From: Bemisia tabaci
Lineage: Eukaryota; Arthropoda; Insecta; Hemiptera; Aleyrodidae
Reading direction: 5' to 3'
Length of the DNA: 64,000 nucleotides
Assembly (NCBI RefSeq): GCF_918797505.1
Contig: NC_092800.1
Span: 4,650,001-4,714,000, forward strand
In this document: in pieces, positions 59,643 to 64,000 of the stretch
Layout of the letters: each line of letters starts with the position of its first letter
Position numbering within the stretch: position 1 is the stretch's first letter
The notes under the pieces: model-generated
Databases searched by the model: none
What the model was told of the DNA's origin: nothing
The model's input: only the letters and a program-made list of their open reading frames with translations
Translations under genes and position numbers: made by a program

Positions 59643-60440
59643 CGCAATTTAAACTCAATACAATTTCTTTCTATAATCACAATTTTATCACGATTTTTTG
59701 TTCGATAATATAGCGATAAATCGCGTCGATCAAATCACAATTTTTTTTGCAAATTTATGCGATGAATCCGCGATTTATTGCAATTTTTTATCCGACAAAT
59801 ATCGCCAATAAAATCGTCGTGGATTTAATAATCGGGTCGGTAGATGCAGTTCGGACGTCCATTAAGTGCGAATAGTTGTATCTCTGCGCCGTCGTAAACG
59901 CGAATCCTTTATCTCCTATTTCCATATTGTGTTTGTTTCCGTTCGTCTTATTCGTAATGGTGCTTCAAGGACTACGTGAGTAACACAGTCGAAGGTAGGA
60001 GAGATGTGTTCGGGCCTTTTTTTTAACTTTTCTCCCGAGTCTGAGCGACACCTCATTGGCAGCATATGCAGAGCATTGAGAGCTCACGCTTCGCGTCATC
60101 GCGCCTTCAATTTTTCAGATGCAACTCGAACGTCCATCAAGTACGAATAGTTGTATCTCTGCGCCGTCGTAAACGCGAATCCTTTACCTCCTATTTCCAT
60201 ATTGTGTTTGTTTCCGTTTGTCTTATTCGTAATGGTGCTTCAAGCACTGCGCAATTTAAACTCTACACAATTTCTTTCTATACATCAAAATTTTATCACG
60301 ATTTTTTGTTCGATAATATAAGTCGCCGTCGATATAATCACAATTTTTTTGCAAATTTATGCGACGAATTCGCAATTTATCGCAATTTTTTATCCGACAA
60401 TATTGCAATAAATCGACGTGGATAAAATCGCGGTACATTC
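59643..60440. repeat. Composite: family I dimer between two direct AT-rich repeats
   Basis: cgcaatttaaactc, caatttctttctata, ttttatcacgattttttgtt, cgataatata, gcaaatttatgcga and tttttatccgacaa occur in order at 59643-59825 and again at 60244-60440. Between them lies the family I dimer (period about 285; gaatagttgtatctctgcgc at 59870 and 60146). Confidence 0.82.
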
Positions 60441-60475
60441 CCCGACCGAATCGCAACTCATCGCGATCACCACTA

Positions 60476-60887
60476 CACTGAAAAAAAATTCTCGGCGTTT
60501 TTATCAAGGTCCATTGGTACCTTTACCATCTCAATTTTTTACCAATTATTGGTAATTTTACCAAGACAGACTAGTAAACTTACCTAAAAACCGGTATTTT
60601 TACTGTTTTTTTCAGGTAAGAATACCACTTTTATTAGTAATCAATTCCCGGTAACTTTGCCATTTTATCCCGGTAATTTAACCACAGTCGATAAAAAATA
60701 TTGGCATTTTTACCAAAGTCCAGTAAAATTACCGAGAAAGTTCAATAATTTTACCGAGATTTCTCGGTAAAATTACCAATTCCATAAATGGTAATTTTAC
60801 CAAGAAAAAACTGAGATCAAATAGAACCCTGAATTCTTGGTAATTTTACTCTTTTCTCAATAAATACTCCGAGATTTTTTTTGAGTG
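60476..60887. mobile_element. TTACC-rich foldback element, copy 2
   Basis: Ends CACTGAAAAAAAATTCTCGG and CTCCGAGATTTTTTTTGAGTG. The 5-base duplication CACTA stands on both sides (60471-60475 and 60888-60892). Longer than the 11836 copy by one ttaccgag palindrome. Confidence 0.9.
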
Positions 60888-61167
60888 CACTACCGCGGTC
60901 CACCGGTCTGGCATCAAGGCCAGGGGCTAATCTTAAGTCCATTCAATCCATTTGATGTTTTCATATAGAGTCATCCCTCAAATTCCCTTCGCTTTTCCTC
61001 GGGTTTGTATTTCCTCTGCATCCGCTTGCTTTTTTTCTCCCTCCCCGTCAGCCGAAGATTTTCCATCTTCTCCGGCAGCGTCGCACAGTGCGGCATGCTT
61101 ATGGACGATGTGGACAAAAATCGTTACAACGATGAAAAAAGGATTATTGGCCCAAGAAATTGCTGAT

Positions 61168-61895
61168 TCTGAAGTAATTTTTGCCGTAGAATCCGATTCT
61201 GAAGCCAAAAATTTTCTATGATTGGAATTTTGGCCTCAAAAACAAGATGGCTGCCGAAAAACCCTCAAAATTATCCTCTCAATAATGCAAAATTTGAATT
61301 GTACGGATGCAGGTCTTTGAGGTGTCAATTCCTATGTAATTTTTCCCGTAGAATCCAATTCTACAACCTAAAATTCCCTAGAACTGAAATTTTGGCTTCA
61401 AAAACAAGATGGCTGCCAAAAAACCTAAAAATAATCCTCTCAATAATACAAATTTTGAATTGTTCGGATGTAGGTCTTTTAGGAATTAATTCTTTTGTAA
61501 ATTCCCCCGTAAAATCCGATTCTGAAGCCAAAAATTCTCTAACACTGAAATTTTGGCTCCAAAGTAAGATGGCTGCCAAGTACCTAAGCTAAAAGTGATC
61601 CTCTTAATAATGCAAAATTTGAATTCTACGGATGCAGGTCCTTCAGGTATCAATTCGTATGTAATTTCTCCCATAGAACCCAATTCTGCGAACTAAAATT
61701 CTCTAGGACTGAAATTTTGGCTTCAAATACAAGATGGATGCCAAAAAACCTCAAAATGATCCTCTCAATAATGCATAATTTGAATTGTACGGATGCAGGT
61801 CTTTGAGGTGTCAATTCCCATGTAATTTTTCCCGTAGAATCCAATTCTACAACCTAAAATTCTCTGGGACTTAAGTTATGGCTTTAAAAACAGTG
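61168..61895. repeat. Tandem satellite, about 4.5 units of 155-170 bases
   Basis: Each unit has attttggctcaaa-acaagatggctgcc, cctctcaataatgcaaaat, ttgaattgtacggatgcagg and cccgtagaatcc. Units start near 61168, 61345, 61500 and 61670, with a partial last one. Overlapping open frames are by-products. Confidence 0.9.
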
Positions 61896-61899
61896 TGGT

Positions 61900-61902
<3 letters not shown>

Positions 61903-61934
<32 letters not shown>
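61903..61934. repeat. Poly-A run, 32 bases
   Basis: It ends the satellite array. The array followed by poly-A could reflect retroposition or simple expansion. Confidence 0.9.
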
Positions 61935-61937
<3 letters not shown>

Positions 61938-64000
61938 CCTCATTAAGTAACGAAAAATTGGAATAAAACGGATAAGGTAAGTATTATGAGCCACAAGATT
62001 TCAATTTGTTCATTCTTCATGAGGAAAACTGAAGTTGGGTGAAAAATAACTAAATATTTATTTTGTATTTTTGTAGGGATAATAATTCCATGCCCCAAAG
62101 ATACCATCTTGATCTTTATCATAGAATGAGCAAAGTCACAGTTGGTTCCTCTACAGATTTCTAAATACACATACCTGCATGATTCATTAAAATGAATCAA
62201 AAGCACACTAATCATCACTGACTTGTATGAAGAACACTGCAAACCAAGTGACCTGCACACATGCCATCTCCCAAAACGGTTGTTTTTGGCCAAATGAATG
62301 CAGCCTGAAATAACAGCCTGAAATATATTTCCCTTAATTTGACGCCAAAGTATAGTCAGTGGCAGGAGTAGGTAATTAAATCCATTAATTAGTGATGTAG
62401 CATCGTGGAGGCACTTTCTTAACCTCTGCGTATGCGCTTAAGCATTCTGCGCTTTGGGCAATGCTGATTCTACATGAGAAATTATGACATCATAGGATTG
62501 GTGCTGCAGCGCAAATGAGTTTTAACTTAATACGGGTCAAATCTTGGCATGACATATTATGACAGAATCCCTCTCAAATCATCAAGGAGAATATATTCGT
62601 GACTAGACTGATAATGGTTGGCATCATGATACGAATATGCAGGAAATAATGGTAATTTTAAGAATGCAGAAATTGGAAACTAAAACACCTAACTTCCTAA
62701 TTAAGGGTCCTGAATGAAACAAAATGCAGGCCCTGATTTGCTCAAATATAAAGGAGGAAATAAATTTTCTATTGAGTAGAAAGAAAATGAAACTCACCAC
62801 GCAAGTGTCCTGAGGACAAACCAGAAGGAAAAATACTCAAGAGTAAGTATTTAGTCACACACCACATTCAGGAGTATTTCACTCATTCTCATAATGATTG
62901 AAAACGAGCAGGAGCACAGCCTTTTATGAGATTCAAAAACTAAGGAACGATTAAGAACTGTATAGGATGGTAAGCACCGAACATGACTTGATTAACGCGC
63001 ACAGTATTCAATGTGACGATAAGTAGGTATAGATGAATTATCACTGCTAAATTTTTAAACAAAGCTGAAGCACAATATGTGATCATGCCATTTGTTTAAA
63101 TAATTTTACAGCTACTATTGAATTGAGCAATGGATCTTGCTTTCATGAGAATTAGAGGTTATACTGTTAACGTTCCGCACTATCTGACCTCAGCGTAACA
63201 GTCAATACTCACTAATCAAGAAATTCCACTTGCTGAAAGGAGGTAAATTGTAAAGGCAGACTTTACCTGAACAATAGAGAAACCTTACTTCATTCAATTA
63301 TGGGAGGAAAACGTTTGGGGCCTGAGATATCAGGTCATTCAATTCACTGAGAGTGAGAACATTGAAAATCATACATTCTGCCGGGTAAAGGTAGAAATCC
63401 GCACTTTGTCTGGAAGCTTTATACATTTGAATAAGAAGGTGTAAATATTTGTTACCATGGTTAAGAATGAACAACGAAATCCACGAATCTCCAAGTACTT
63501 ATTTGCACCCAAGACACACATTTCTAGAGCTAGCTATTCTATGTTTCACTTCCGGTTAACTGAACGAAATGGATCACAATTTTCTCGCTAAATCTGAGCG
63601 AATTTACTTCGGCACATGCACATGATTTGAGCTAAATTGGCTAAATACGATTGTATCTATTGATAAGCGAGACGAACAAAACACAAGATATGTTTTGTTT
63701 TGTTTACCATGAACGCTGTCCAGTGGGATTTGGGAATTCCCGCATGGGAAAACCCATACTATGTTGCCGCCTTCAAAAATTGATGCATTTTAGGTTGAAA
63801 ACATAACACTTAACTTCAAATAACAAAGAAAGTAGCAGCAACATAGGAAAATCCTTTGGCACAGTCATTCTAGGACATATAAGGAATAAGAAAATGCTAA
63901 TATCTCAGGATATTTTGCGTATTTCTCGAGAAAAGTCCATTTGAAGTTGGCAACCTCGAATAAGCCCTATGCTACCCATGTAAAATCCACGTATGCACTT
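61935..64000. other. No gene or repeat recognised
   Basis: AT-rich single-copy looking sequence. A minus frame of 116 codons (62293-61943) has no recognisable domain. Exons of a neighbouring gene could be present but I cannot support any. Confidence 0.4.

Overview
This is a eukaryotic, almost certainly insect, window: AT-rich, intron-bearing, with no bacterial-type gene packing, and crowded with short foldback (MITE-like) transposons, tandem duplications and homopolymer runs. The repeat style suggests a hemipteran such as a whitefly. That is inference from pattern memory; nothing in the window proves the species.

Only one gene can be read with confidence: an insulin-like peptide (ILP) precursor on the minus strand. 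It is split into coding exon 1 (16882 down to 16666: signal peptide and B chain) and coding exon 2 (13681 down to 13503: rest of the C-peptide and A chain). The splice sites are good, the intron is phase 1, and the joined frame gives 131 residues. The start codon follows directly after a splice-acceptor sequence, so a non-coding 5' exon is expected further right. The A chain carries a 12-base tandem repeat (Cys-x-x-Pro units) that adds four residues between two canonical cysteines and gives eight cysteines in all. The 3.0-kb intron is filled mainly by a 1.85-kb foldback element with nearly identical arms.

Layout. 0-13 kb: repeats (tandem duplication, a 1-kb array of about 115-base units, hAT-type MITEs, a foldback nested inside another foldback) with long anonymous stretches. 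13.5-16.9 kb: the ILP gene. 17-34 kb: anonymous DNA with many MITEs, including one split by a small retroposed fragment that has a hammerhead-ribozyme-like core, plus two weak candidate exons (19.3 kb and 22.0 kb). 34.9-57 kb: AT-rich DNA broken by several GC-rich, non-repetitive patches, most carrying a G or C homopolymer. One of these homopolymers is a 1,990-base pure G run (53051-55040) that is very likely an assembly or sequencing artefact. The same region has two hAT derivatives with 8-base target-site duplications. 57-62 kb: more MITEs, a composite duplicated repeat and a 160-base-period satellite ending in poly-A. 62-64 kb: no recognisable repeat or gene.

By comparing copies within the window, many dispersed repeats sort into families with definable ends and target-site duplications. 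They show no transposase reading frame, so they appear non-autonomous. No rRNA, tRNA, CRISPR array or viral gene was recognised.
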